In this document: positions 11,230 through 22,450 of the stretch, piece by piece | Layout: the number at the start of each line of letters is the position of its first letter | Numbering within the stretch: position 1 is the stretch's first letter | Notes under the pieces: generated by a model | Told to the model about the DNA's origin: nothing | What the model saw: only the letters and a program-made list of their open reading frames with translations | Database searches by the model: none | From: Bathynomus jamesi | Lineage: Eukaryota; Arthropoda; Malacostraca; Isopoda; Cirolanidae | NCBI GenBank assembly: GCA_023014485.1 | Contig: JAJOZX010005806.1 | Location: forward strand, 16,001 to 80,000 | Direction: 5' to 3' | DNA: 64,000 bases | Program-made: the position numbers and the translations under genes

Positions 11230-13558
11230 ATATTTAAACGAAGTTTCATCAAGTCTTGCTTTGATTCAGTCTTGGACATCAGCCGTCGACTTGCTTCTTG
11301 GCCTCTGATATAGCCCTCACGTTTCTCATGTGTATACACCCTGCCTGCTGCCTCTGTGACTTGTTTCACACACCTCTCTATTGACTGAGCATGACAGGGC
11401 CACTGTGGAACTTGCATAGGCTTGTCAAAGAACTTCTTTACTTCCGCTGTAGTCAGTTTAAATGTCAAAGGAGGTTCAAATACCCTGTCAGACCAGTCTG
11501 TCAGCTCCAACACAGAAGAAGCACTGGGGTTGATGGAAGGTGTCTTCCTGGGACGTACAGAAAGATCTCCACGTGTGTCATCATCTCCACCCCTCATGTC
11601 AACAATCTTTTGGACACCAGCTCTCCTCTCCTCACTGTCATCTGAGCACAAGAGTGTCTGGATTATCATTTTGCTGAATGCATACCATGCTGAGCGCTTG
11701 ATGGTTGGCAAAACAGCATCCACTACAGCCTTCTTTTGCAGCCTAACTAGCCGCAGCTGAAACAAGATGTGGCGTGGGCCTTCCACCCAAGAGTGTTTTA
11801 CTTTGATGTTGAACCAACAGGGGTAGTACACACCAACAATGTATTCCACTATCAGTCTTAAGTTGTTGAGGGTTTTGCCTTTAAGGCCATGTTTTGAAAC
11901 CCATATGCGACAAAGCCTGTTTGCTGTTGTCAACCACCTTGAATGGCTCACTGGACCAATTTCAAGAAGGGCCAGATCTGTGGGAAGTTCTCCTGTCCTT
12001 AATGGCCTGTGTGATCCTATACCCGTACGCTTGATCAGTAGAGAGATCCTTTACGACATTGTCACTCAGTGAAGTAAGAGGCTCTCCAATTGAGAGTTTG
12101 GTGAATGAAGGATCAATTTCAAGTTCGGTTGCAGTGTCTAGCATCTTGCCAATGTTACCTGTCCACTTGTTGTTAGACAAGGTCTTCCCATCCAGTGCTG
12201 TGATCAAGTGTCGCAGGGTAACTCGTTAGTGTGGAGGGCACAAACCAACCAGATCAGCTTATGGCAAAGCTTGACCTCTACCCAATGCATGGAACCACCC
12301 TCCCAGCCAGTGTTAACATTTGTAGAATCACCTCCAATGGCCTGCAGGCTTTTATCAATGCCCTTCTTCATGAAATCTACAAGATTATCAGCAATAACTT
12401 CAGCAGGTTTTTTTCTCATTGAGCCTTTCTCAGGAGTGAAGTGGTAGAGATATCTTCCACCTGGCTCACTGCACACAGAATAATGCTCTTCTTTGATGAT
12501 GCTGGGGAACTGACGATCTGAAATGTCTGCTTTCAGCATAACTTTAGTTGTATCTTGACAGCCGTCAAAGAAGATGCAGTCAATTTCACCCTTCTTACAA
12601 AGATCATCAAATTCCTGATCCAGGGATCTCATAAATTTTTCTTGGGCCCGCTTGACTTTATTGTGATCAACTACAAGTCTCTTGTCTTCTTCAGTGATCA
12701 AGCCAGCATCCATAAAGGCAGCAGTGGTGATGGCAGCTGTGGCACGCAGGCCAACACCATATCTGATGCTATGCATAGCAACATTAGGTATTTCTAATGT
12801 GTTGTACTCTGGCTTTTTATTGGAAGTTGAAGACGTGCTTGGTATTTCTAATGTCACTTCATAACTTCCATCCTTTCCATCTTGAGCATCAGCTATTTGT
12901 TCTTCATTTTCATCATCAGAGAAAATTATTTCATTTGATGGCATTGAAACATCCTGCTGCTTGTCTGCTTATATTCAGCAAGCCTTCTTCTTTCGTCTTC
13001 TTGCCGCTTCTGCTTTTTGACTTGTCTGTTGTGCTCAGGTTGATCTGGCAAGCCAATCTGATGTGGTCCAATAGAACCAGAGTTGTCTCTCTGACCTTTA
13101 ATGAAAGCAAGTTCCTTCACAGGGGTCTTCATCTCCCTAGGGCATGTACAGTTAATGTGAGTTTCATTTTTGCAACCAGCATCTGCAAGGCAGCTAAATT
13201 CAGAGCAGAGAATAATTTTACACTTGCAACTGAGGATGTCAAAAAGCTTGTCAAGTTTTGCAATGAAAGCCTCTTTGACATGTAGTTTTCCTCTCCCAAG
13301 AGATATGTTTTTGGCCTGCTCCCAGCTCTCTCGGATCTTGTTTAAGAGTGTGACTCGTGAATTTACAACGGGGGCTACAAAAGAACTGTTTGCTCGTTCC
13401 CACTTTTCAAGCACTTTAGGGTAAATGTCCTTTGCAAGACTGGCTGCTGGGTAGTTTCTCACATCCTCACCACTTTGTTCTCTTAGCAGTAGCCCATATT
13501 TCAGAACATCTCGCAGAGTTGGGAGTTCAGAGGGCAACAACAACTCTACCAGTTCCAA
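11230..13558 (-). pseudogene. E6 transposase-like protein, C(2)H type, three frameshifts
   Basis: Consecutive minus-strand frames 13558-12926, 12944-12204, 12207-11962 and 11951-11217 make one protein of roughly 750 residues. Blocks in order: N-terminal region with LLPSELPTLRDVLKYG, a cysteine-rich stretch (CKCKIILCSEFSC and HINCTC), a charged KKQKRQEDERRR segment, IFFDGCQDTTK with a first acidic D, IGGDSTNVNTGW with a second D, CALHTNELP giving C(2)H, LDGKTLSNNKWTGNIGK, and GPVSHSRWLTTANR giving an RW motif. The order D, D, C(2)H, RW is that of the hAT/MULE/P/Kolobok group. At least one break, near 12205, looks like a single lost T. Function as transposase is inferred. Confidence 0.65.
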
Positions 13559-13999
13559 TTAGGTTGCTCATATGTGTGAATGTCCCCAGTCTTGTCCTCC
13601 TTTTAGAAGCCATTGTAGGTCAATTCCGACTGGTTAGGATGGTAGCACTGATGGACAAGTAATCTTCAGCACACTGATGAATATGTTTCAACCTGTGAAA
13701 TAAGCAAAAACAGCAGTGCATTATATATACAGCATATATAATTATTAATATAATAATTATTATATAATTCCACAAAAAAGTCACTATTTTTATGTAGCTT
13801 CTTACCAAGCAAAACTAAATTATATTAAATTAACAAAAATATCTTTAGAATTCCTAAGTCATGCTGCAACTTTTTAGCACCCCTCATATTTGGAATTTGA
13901 AAGTTGAAAAATTCGACACACCCTATTAGTATATAGTTTGAATGAATAAATAACATTTTTAATAGTGTTCTGCATTTCTTCTTTCATCAATAACTTCAG

Positions 14000-14621
14000 A
14001 GTGATTCAGCAAACCTGTCGACAGCAGTGCAGGTGTGGAATGGTTTGTTCAAAGAAAAAAACTTGGAGCCCTACATAACCACTCAATAAAAGGAAACAAG
14101 CACTGGCACCATTCTTCTACGTTGCTAATTTGATGGATCCTTTCAGAATGGGTGCAGGACTTTCTCAAGAAGAGGAAGACAGTGTGGAAGAGTGGATTGC
14201 AAGTAACAAACCAGATTTTCTGGTTGGGTTCATGGCCTTCAAAATTAAGGATGAATCTTACTTTCCCAAAGTGATGTTTTCTTCACAGGTTGTCGATGCC
14301 TACAAAGAAAATCCTGCAAAATGGTGGACTTTGATGGGCAGGAGAACAGAAAAAGCTACAAAACTACCAGTAGGTTTCTGCCCCTTCTTCTATAGTCTCT
14401 TGAGCTGTCCTCCAAGCTCAGCAGCTATAGAAAGGATTTTCTCTACTTTTGGTATAGTCTGGACAAAACTTCATAACAGACTGGGTGTTGAGAAGGCAGG
14501 AAAACTGGTAAAGGTGCACAAATACCTGCATAATGCAGACAAAAGTCCATCTCTTGCAGAAGAGGTCCAAGAGGAAAATACAGACTTTGAGTGGGAGGGC
14601 AGCCACCAGAATAGTAGATAA
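14000..14621 (+). pseudogene. hAT transposase exon 4 (C-terminal dimerisation region)
   Basis: Acceptor AG sits at 13998-13999. After a disrupted first part, the frame from 14130 is intact: EKATKLPVGFCPFFYSLLS, then SSAAIERIFSTFG, the hAT C-terminal signature with the ER pair that carries the catalytic glutamate, then VWTKLHNRLGVEKAGKLV. A related fragment lies at 52086-52300. Confidence 0.8.
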
Positions 14622-15078
14622 GGCATCATGGACATCCAGTTCCTAGTCATTTTCATAGCAATGCTTATGTAATTGTCTGAGGTTTTTCTTACTTGATATT
14701 AGAGTTTTCTTTTTTGAATCTCAGGAAAAAAGATTTATTTTGCTTAAGGCTAAGGCCTCAATTTAAATGTTAAGGGTGGTATATTGTTATTTAGGGTTTT
14801 CAGTACTATTTAGTATATCCAAGAGTAGCATATTAGTCATTATGAAAGTTAATTGCATTACATTGATGAATTTAAAAAACTTGTTATATTTTTATCCTTT
14901 ATCAGATAGCATTATATTTTTGAAACTAATTGGCAGTAAGTTGCTGAAAATATTTATATCTTGATTTGAAAGTACTAAAAAAGGTTTCCAAGTATTAGAA
15001 TTTGCAAAATATTGAAAAAACCCAAACTGTATAGGGTTTTTAAAAAAAAAACCATTGGGCCCAATTGTGCCAACCCTG

Positions 15079-15476
15079 GTTGAAATCCTTGCTTTATCCC
15101 AGATATAAAGAAGAGTAGAGACGGTCTCTTTCAAACTTGCAGTGACTGTTTATTTTTCCTTGATGTGATGAAATAAGAACTTTCTTAACACTTCAAGCTT
15201 TGAAGGTAATCGTGAGGTTAGAAGATCTTTTGTAGGTTTTCCAATGAGCCAGGTACTGGCAGAACTTTGGTTCAGCCATTTGGCATCCACTGTGGCAATG
15301 AGTGACTGTAATAATCAGAAAACAAATCAATATTTTAATAACTTATAATTTATCAGTATCTTTCCTACAATGAGGATGTAAATGAAAAAAGAACTTCATC
15401 TAAAATTGCATATTTTAAATGCGGCTCCATCCATTCATATGTATATTTATTGTATAATGTACATAATAAGACTATA
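15079..15476. other. Unassigned spacer
   Basis: AT-rich sequence between the hAT right end and the CACTG-ended element. No protein motif, inverted repeat or RNA gene was recognised. Confidence 0.5.
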
Positions 15477-15479
15477 TTA

Positions 15480-18250
15480 CACTGGTATGGATATGAATTT
15501 TTTTTGTCTGCTGTGAGGGTTTTTTCAACTCATAATTCGAAAATGACATTGGTTTTCCTCAATCAGGTCAGGTTTTATCTCTATTGGCTATTTATTATAA
15601 GTCCAATTTTATCCCCAAATTTATTGATTTTTTTAGCTTAAACACTGTAGATACGAGTAATATTATAAGAACACTCGTGAAAAATGAAAACATTGTGTGA
15701 ATAAATACTTTTATTCATACAATGAATATGGAAAAAAGTTTATTGAGGAAGGAATGAATTTTGGCTTTCCGTCTGGTTTTTCTTCGTGTTTTTTCGGGCA
15801 CGTCTCGCTTCAAACACCAGCAATAGTCCGCCAGCATATTGATATCCCAGTTTCCCTGGTACCTCTCTTCCATTATTTTGATATCTTGGTGAAATTGTTC
15901 ACCCTGTTCCTCACTATAATCCCCGCAATTTTCAGGAAAATAGTCCAGGTGGGACCACAAAAAGTGCATTTTTATGGACATGCACGACCCATGAGCTTTG
16001 AAAGCTTCCATCAAGTTTTCGACAACGGACTCGTATTCTGGACTTCTACGCTTGCCAAGAAAATCAGTGACAACTGATTTGAATGCCTGCCAGGCATTCT
16101 TCTCAGTTGGAGTCATTGCATTTTCAAACTGAGTATCCTTGATCAAAGCTCGAATTTGAGGACCATCAAAAACCTCAGCATTTAGTTTAGCATCAGATAT
16201 ATGAGGAAATTTACTCTCGAGATATCAGAATGCTGAACCCTCCTTATTCATTGATTTGATGAAATTTTTCATCAAGCCCAGCTTAATATGAAGTGGTGGG
16301 AGCAAAATTTTTGTTGGTGGTACAAGGGGCACTGAAACGACATTGTGACCCAGGTTCAAAATTCTCTCTGGATGCCCATTCAGGCTGTGCATAGTGCTTC
16401 TCATCCGCTTGGCTATCCCATTTGCAGAGGAAACATGGGTATTTCATGTATCCCCCTTGCATTCCCAATACAAATGCCACAATCTGAAAAAAAATGAAAA
16501 TATTTAAAGAATTTAGAGAATTTGTTCTATCAGATAATAAAAAAAATGCATTGGACTGTATCACTTCTGTGGGGAAGTTAAGTGTTCTTATACGCTCTCA
16601 AATAACCTTTGGAAAAACAACATAGTCAATAGCAATACGGTAGTTTACTTATGATATTAGTATTACCTTCAAATCTCCACAGATCCTCCAGTTATGTTGG
16701 TCGTATACGAGAGCATCCAGTAAAATTTTCATGTTATCGTAGCTCTCAGTAAGTTGTACGGAATGTGCTACAGGGACTGATGCAACCCTATTCCGAATGT
16801 TGAGAAGTATTGCTTTCAAACTTCGTTTAGACGAGTCTGTAAATAGCCTCCATTCTGATGCTTTATATGGCAGGCCCAAGGATTTGATTAGCCCCTCAAC
16901 ATTGCAGCAGTACACTCAGGAAGAGGTATTTTCGTGCATTGCAAAAAACTTGCGGAATTCTTCCTCTCGTTTCCTATACCAGGAGAATGTTGTTCCCGGA
17001 GCCAGCAAGTTGTCCTCTCGAAGTCGTGAGCCCAAGATCTCGGCAGCTAATTTGGAAAGTCCTAAATCCCTGGTAAGATCATTAAGTTTGGCCTGGTTGG
17101 TTGAGAGGCCTCGGCTCATTTGAAGCAGTATTTTGAGGTATATACGACTGGGACTGGTCATTGGCATTGGTCATTGATTCATCATCAGAATCATCGAAGT
17201 CCAGGGTTTGAGGTGGGTCGGGTATTGGAATTCCAGGACCATGGGGTACAGGTCTCATAGCAGAAGGAATGTCAGGGTACACAACAATGTGTTTATTCTT
17301 CTTGTTAACTCCTGAAAATAGAAACACAGAAACATGGATATAAAACTTGCATATGAAATAGAAGAAGCATTCAGACAGTGGTGGCTCGTGAGGGAAGGCT
17401 GCGGTCTGTAAGATATGAAATAGGTTGATGGAGTCTGTATATTTTCTTTGTTTTTTTCATGGACAATATGAATGAAAAAGAAAGAAAATATACAATCATT
17501 GTATATGTAAATGTAACTTGTATAACAATATGTATGTGTAAATGTATTTTCTATAACAATATGTATATGTAAATGTATGATTACCATTATGGTGAATATT
17601 ATGCTATATATGGTGAATATTACATTATGGTGAATATTATGTCAAGTTTCATACGAGGATTTCAAAATATTTAAGAAAAATAAATTTATAAGCCCACCTT
17701 GGAGGTTTGTCATGCAAAAATAGCAATCTGTCACGTGATCCTTTCCTTCTCTCCAAATCATGGGAATTCCAAAAGGCAAAGATTTCGCTCTGCCTTTGCT
17801 CCATCTTCTCAAATTTTCAATGCACGTCTTGCAGCACATATGAGGGGCGAAATTTTTGTCCTGGTCCCCTAGCTTAATTCCAAAGTATACTCTATACATT
17901 GTCTTCACAAATTTAGTGATTTGGGACTGGTTATTTGGCATGGTAACCGTCCCACATATGTAGCAGAATCTATTGGGATCATTTTTACATGCTCTATTCA
18001 TTATGAAATATTTTATCTATATGCCTGAAAAGTAAAAAAAGATATTATACAAGTGAAACAAGTGATGATAGATGTTACTGTTCCAATTCCGCTTTGACAA
18101 AATCACGAAAAATTCTATTTTACTTATGAGGCCATAGCCAGATAACCTGAGCTGATTGAGAAAAACGGATTGCAGATTCGAAATCAGCAGGAAAGACTCT
18201 ATAAGAATCACTTACAAAACCCTTGACAGCAAAATTGATGCATACCAGTG
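15480..18250 (-). mobile_element. CACTG-ended element (possible CMC type)
   Basis: Left tip CACTGGTATGGAT; right tip read inwards CACTGGTATGCAT. Both continue with AATTTT and GCTGT(G/C)A(A)GGGTTTT after a small gap. TTA flanks both sides (15477-15479 and 18251-18253). CACTG tips with a 3 bp duplication are what the CACTA/Mirage/Chapaev group has, so I infer that placement. The interior encodes a multi-exon protein of a family frequently left uncharacterised in arthropod annotations. Confidence 0.6.
15727..18001 (-). pseudogene. FPENCGD/CxxC transposon protein, three exons, broken
   Basis: Exon 1 (18001-17698) begins MNRACKNDPNRFCYICGTV and carries CxxC pairs (CYIC, CCKTC, CYFC), then a donor after CAAG. 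Exon 2 starts at 17311 after tttcag: proline-rich start, LNDLTRDLGLSK, SRLREDNLLAPG, FSWYRKREEEF, WRLFTDSSKRSLKAILL and WRICGDLK, where a donor GTAATA falls. Exon 3 starts near 16487: GGYMKYPCFLCKWDS, LLPPLHIKLGLMKNF, GPQIRALIKD, MSIKMHFLWSHLDYFPENCG, EEQGEQFHQDI, ADYCWCLKRD. Lesions: frameshift near 17090, TGA at about 16916, frameshift near 16350 and TGA near 16226. A transposase role is inferred from the termini; the block order is conserved in arthropod relatives as far as I recall. Confidence 0.65.
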
Positions 18251-21200
18251 TTATTAGCCCTGTTCAAAAATCAACTTTTTCTTATTTTCATAGGTTTCTG
18301 TACTTTTTCCCATGCTTTTTGACCTGAAAAGGCCGAAAATCACAACCATTTTGACCTAGGTTGTTGGGAAGCATTGCCGCATGGAGCTTTAAGTTTTCTG
18401 CCTTGAAATCGGCCAAAAGCACCAGTTCCGGGGTCCCTTGAATCATGTTTTGCACTATAACTTTTTATCTAAACAAGATAGAGCAACAAAATAGGCACCA
18501 AATTAAAGTGTTTTTAATCCTCTTTCTAACTTATACAATTATGATAGTCTTGGAACAAGAAATGGCACATTGGTACATACAAAGATTTCAGAAATATCAC
18601 AAAATTCGTTTTCTCACACTCAAGGCAGACAAGGCGCCTTATTCATGACACAAATTTGAGATTAACATTTTGTCACAAGTCTAATCGATCAAGAAGTGAA
18701 AGCATTACATGATGATTAATTTCATAATGACATTTACACAGTCAGTTGTTGAGAGTTTGTTTTCTTGAAGCTGTCAAAGCGGCGTCTGTTGAACTCCACA
18801 GCTTGAAGGAGATAGTCCCTTTGCTTGGCATCTGTTGTTATGACATTTGCAAAGTCGCTCATCATCTTGACACCACGTTCAGCAATGTCATTCACCGCTT
18901 TCAGATTCTTAACATAGTCCAACGCTTTTCTGTTGTCCTCATTCTGTGGCCAAGACGTGACAGGTTCCAGAAGCCACTCGGATCCAATGTTCAGTGTGTC
19001 CAGCAGGAAATGTGATTCGGGCCAATGAGATCAACCAGGGTGGTCTTAGCTGTGACTCTCTGGAATAGAGGCTTTCCTGTTCTGAAGCTGTCTGGCTTCT
19101 CAGTGGCATGTAACTGGGCAGCAATGTCGTGCTTCAATGTGTCACTCAATCTACTGCTGAACAGGGCAAATGGCACGACTTCCTGCGTCAGGTACCATTT
19201 GTGGTTTTCCATCTAAGTACTGCATCAGCAAGCTCTGGGTTAGTTTTCTTGTACTTCAACATGTCTGGATTAGACTTAGATCATTCACGGGAGCATCTGC
19301 AGCAGACATTGACATCATCCATACAGGAGTGTAGAACAGCGCAAGGAAGGTGTTGAGTCTTTCCAGCTTTGATGCAGTGTCTTCGTCGTACTCAAGTTGA
19401 TCTGCAAACATCAGCATTTTCATGGAGTACAGGTTTCTGGCCATCCATCTGGCCTGATGAATGGCGCCTGGTCGACTCCAGTGAATACCTCGAGGAGGCG
19501 TTCCTCCAAGAACAATGACTGTCAGTTCAGCCATTTCCCTGTAGTCGGCTCTTGGAAGCCTTTCTGCTGTTAGAATGTCTTGGAGTATTTCTTCACTGTT
19601 CTTCTTCTTTTCCTTCAGCCATTTGCTGTTGATAGCCAGCATCTTTTGGTTTTCCTTGGACAAGTCCGTCCAAAATCCTTCAGATGCTCAAACCAGGGAT
19701 TATCTGGCCCCTTCACCTTCCCAAACAGCTTCTCCCAAACTGCTCCTACTAGGATTTCCAGGATGTGATGTCGACAGGCCAGATAAAACACCTTTTCATT
19801 CAGCATTTTCTCTAGCAGTTTGGCAGCTCCTCTGTGAACTCCACTGTTACTGGATGTAGTGTCAAAAACAAGGGCAGTAACATTATCCGTAAATTCCCAT
19901 GTCTCCAGTAAATCCATTGAAGCCTCAGCCTGAGCTGTGCCAGAAGAATTGTCGATGACAGGTACTCCCAATAACTTTCCTTCAGTGTATGAAGGTGGAC
20001 CAGACACTAGCACAGCTAAAGTCTCTGAGGTACTTCCAGGTTCACTGCCCAAGACATCTTTGAGCAACTTTCCATCCCAGTGTAAGGCAGCATACTGTGG
20101 GGGTTTTCACAAAACTTGGACATTAGGGTGGTCCACTCTTATAGGGGTGGAATTTTTTTTTGTGATTTGTTTTTATTGCTGGGTTGTAACTTATGAGGAT
20201 GCATGAGAAAACACCTCTGGGGAAGTTTTATTTGAATCAGTTAATTTGTAGGGGTAGCACATGACACTTGAAGTTTTGGTATAATCTGAAAATCACAGCA
20301 AAGTTAATCTTGGTGACAGTACATGACTATTAGGGTAACTAACAATTCCGAAATGAATTGACTAACAATTCCCTCTGCACCTCATTTGATCTTTGTTTTC
20401 TCGCCCAGTTGCCAGGCTGACTTCAGTGGTTGAGGAAACTGCTTCCTGTAGTTAGCAACAACTTGCAAGAGATACTGCAGTTGTTCCTCATTCCTGGTGT
20501 GGCAGCCGTTGTATTCATTAATGAGAGCAACCCTCCTCTCTGCATGATCGTTCACGACAGAGAGGTTTGCCACTGATTTCTTCGCTATTTGGTAATCAGG
20601 ATCACTGTCCCAATCCCGCACCTCCTTCCTCAGGTATCCCACACCTGACCCCAGAGACAACAGCAGTCTTTTTGAGTTTGCTGTTGCTAGTGACTCGATT
20701 GAAGCCCCCTCAGCAACACCTTTCCTTCTCTTCTGGCAATCAGGCTTTCCTTCAACTTCCTCCATCGCCTTCACCATTGCTGTTTTAGTCTCTTCAGACA
20801 CCTCAGGATCGAAAATCGCGAGGCCCACCATCTCCTCCGAAAGATACCAAAGATGACCGCTGAGTTTTTTTAATGCCACTTCCGAAATTTTGGTGTCATG
20901 GTATTCCCGAAGACTCTGCAGAAGACTGAGGTCGCTGCGAGGCGCAGCAGCAGCTATTGGCGCTGTCATCCATGCCTGCAGGTAGATGGAAACAGCGAAG
21001 ACACTGACATCCTTAAGACACTTTTGCTCTCATGGAGTGAGGGCTGGGATTTGTCCCCTGAACAGCCACATCTTCAATGAATATATCACCTTAGATAACC
21101 ATCTGGCTTGGTGCATGGGGCCAGGTCGCTTGAAGGTGTAGTTGTCAATGCTCCCTCCCAAGAAAATGATGGACAGATCGAGGAATTCCTGATAGTCATC

Positions 21201-22450
21201 TCGAAAGGATTTTGAGGAGTGTTTTTCCTCAGCAAAGCGGAGAATCCAATCTCTAATGGGGGCCAAGAGTCGATGCACCTCTTCATCATCCCATCCGGTG
21301 CCGTATGTTCCTGTGTCGATGAAGGTCCATTTGCTCTGAAACCTGCTGAACAATGGAACATCAGGTCCACTCATTGGGCCATAGCAAGCAGTGAAAACTC
21401 CACCAATCATCACTTCCATGATGTGATGACGGCAGGCAAAATGGAGAAGGTCTTTCTTCAACTTCTGCTCCAACAACACACACGCTCCATTCAAACGACC
21501 AGCATTGGAGGCAGTGGTGTCGAAACACATCCCCACGACAGATTCTTCGAGGCCCCAATCAGTCAATAATTCAAAAACTGCGCTGGCTTGGTGTTCTCCT
21601 GATCCAGTTGGTATTTTGGGGACTCCAAGGAGCTGAGATTGACCCGAAAAGGAGGAAATGAGCACAGGCAGCCGATCCACATGTGCATGGTCTCTGGTGT
21701 TGAGGAGGTCTGGAATAAGTTTTCCATCCCAGTGGATGATTGCAGGACCGGACTGAAAGGAAGCTTTTAGGCTACTGCAGATCATGATCCGATGTCGTTC
21801 TCTCTGCCATTTGATGGAGGTCCGGGTGATGTTAAAATTCATTGGGCTGTGGCCAAGGCTCAATGCAGTCTCTGCTATTATGTAGGTTGCCATCCTGTCC
21901 GTAGTGTGTGTCCGATCTAGGGCAGCAGCTAGATTTGATGTTATCACATTCTTGACTATTTTCACCTGTTTTGGAGGTCGCTTTCCACCTTTTGCCCATT
22001 CATCTTCGGTGGAGGATGACTCGTCAGTGACTGAGGATTCTGTTGAGGACACCAATACTGCTGTATCCGACGTTGATGCACCTTCATTGACTGCCTGCAA
22101 TACAATCGAAGAAAATGGACAATTAGTGTTAACGAACAACCTAATCATTGCAATCAAATGAAAGTAGGAATTTGAAGAACAATCTCACCTTTCTCTTTCG
22201 CATCTCCTCCTCCAGCTTGTTTTTCTTTTTCTGCTGTTTTTCTGTCTACTCCCACCATGCATCCCCGTCTTCCAGGCTCTCGCTGGGCCAGCAAGAAGGC
22301 CTTGTCTTCTGGGTTTTTGATTAGAGACAAGGCATCAGCATGTGCCATATCAAATAGGTTCCAAAGTGTCTCCTTGAATCCCTCTTCATTGTACACCTAT
22401 ATATAATAAATATATATAATATATATATGATAAATGTATTGACTATTGTA

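Larger units (their letters stand above)
10689..13925 (-). mobile_element. TAGGGTG-ended transposon E6 nested in a hAT intron
   Basis: Left tip TAGGGTG and right tip, read inwards, TAGGGTGTGTC. The 9 bp sequence TTAGTATAT lies immediately outside both ends (10680-10688 and 13926-13934). The left tip is split by a foldback element (10696-10902), after which the terminus resumes at 10911 as TGTCAATTT. It encodes a C(2)H protein unlike that of E1-E4 despite the shared heptamer. Confidence 0.85.
8077..15078 (+). mobile_element. hAT transposon (CAGGGTTGGCC ends) hosting a second transposon
   Basis: The left tip CAGGGTTGGCCAAATTTTGGG and the right tip, read inwards as CAGGGTTGGCACAATTGGG, are related hAT-type termini. 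Flanking 8-mers do not match (AATGCCAA versus GTTGAAAT), so the target duplication has decayed or one end is displaced. The interior contains a four-exon transposase gene. The last intron holds the 10689-13925 element, which accounts for nearly half the length. Confidence 0.75.

Noticed and set aside
8077..15078. 8 bp target duplication for the large hAT element
   Set aside because: The flanking 8-mers AATGCCAA and GTTGAAAT do not match; I do not claim a duplication.
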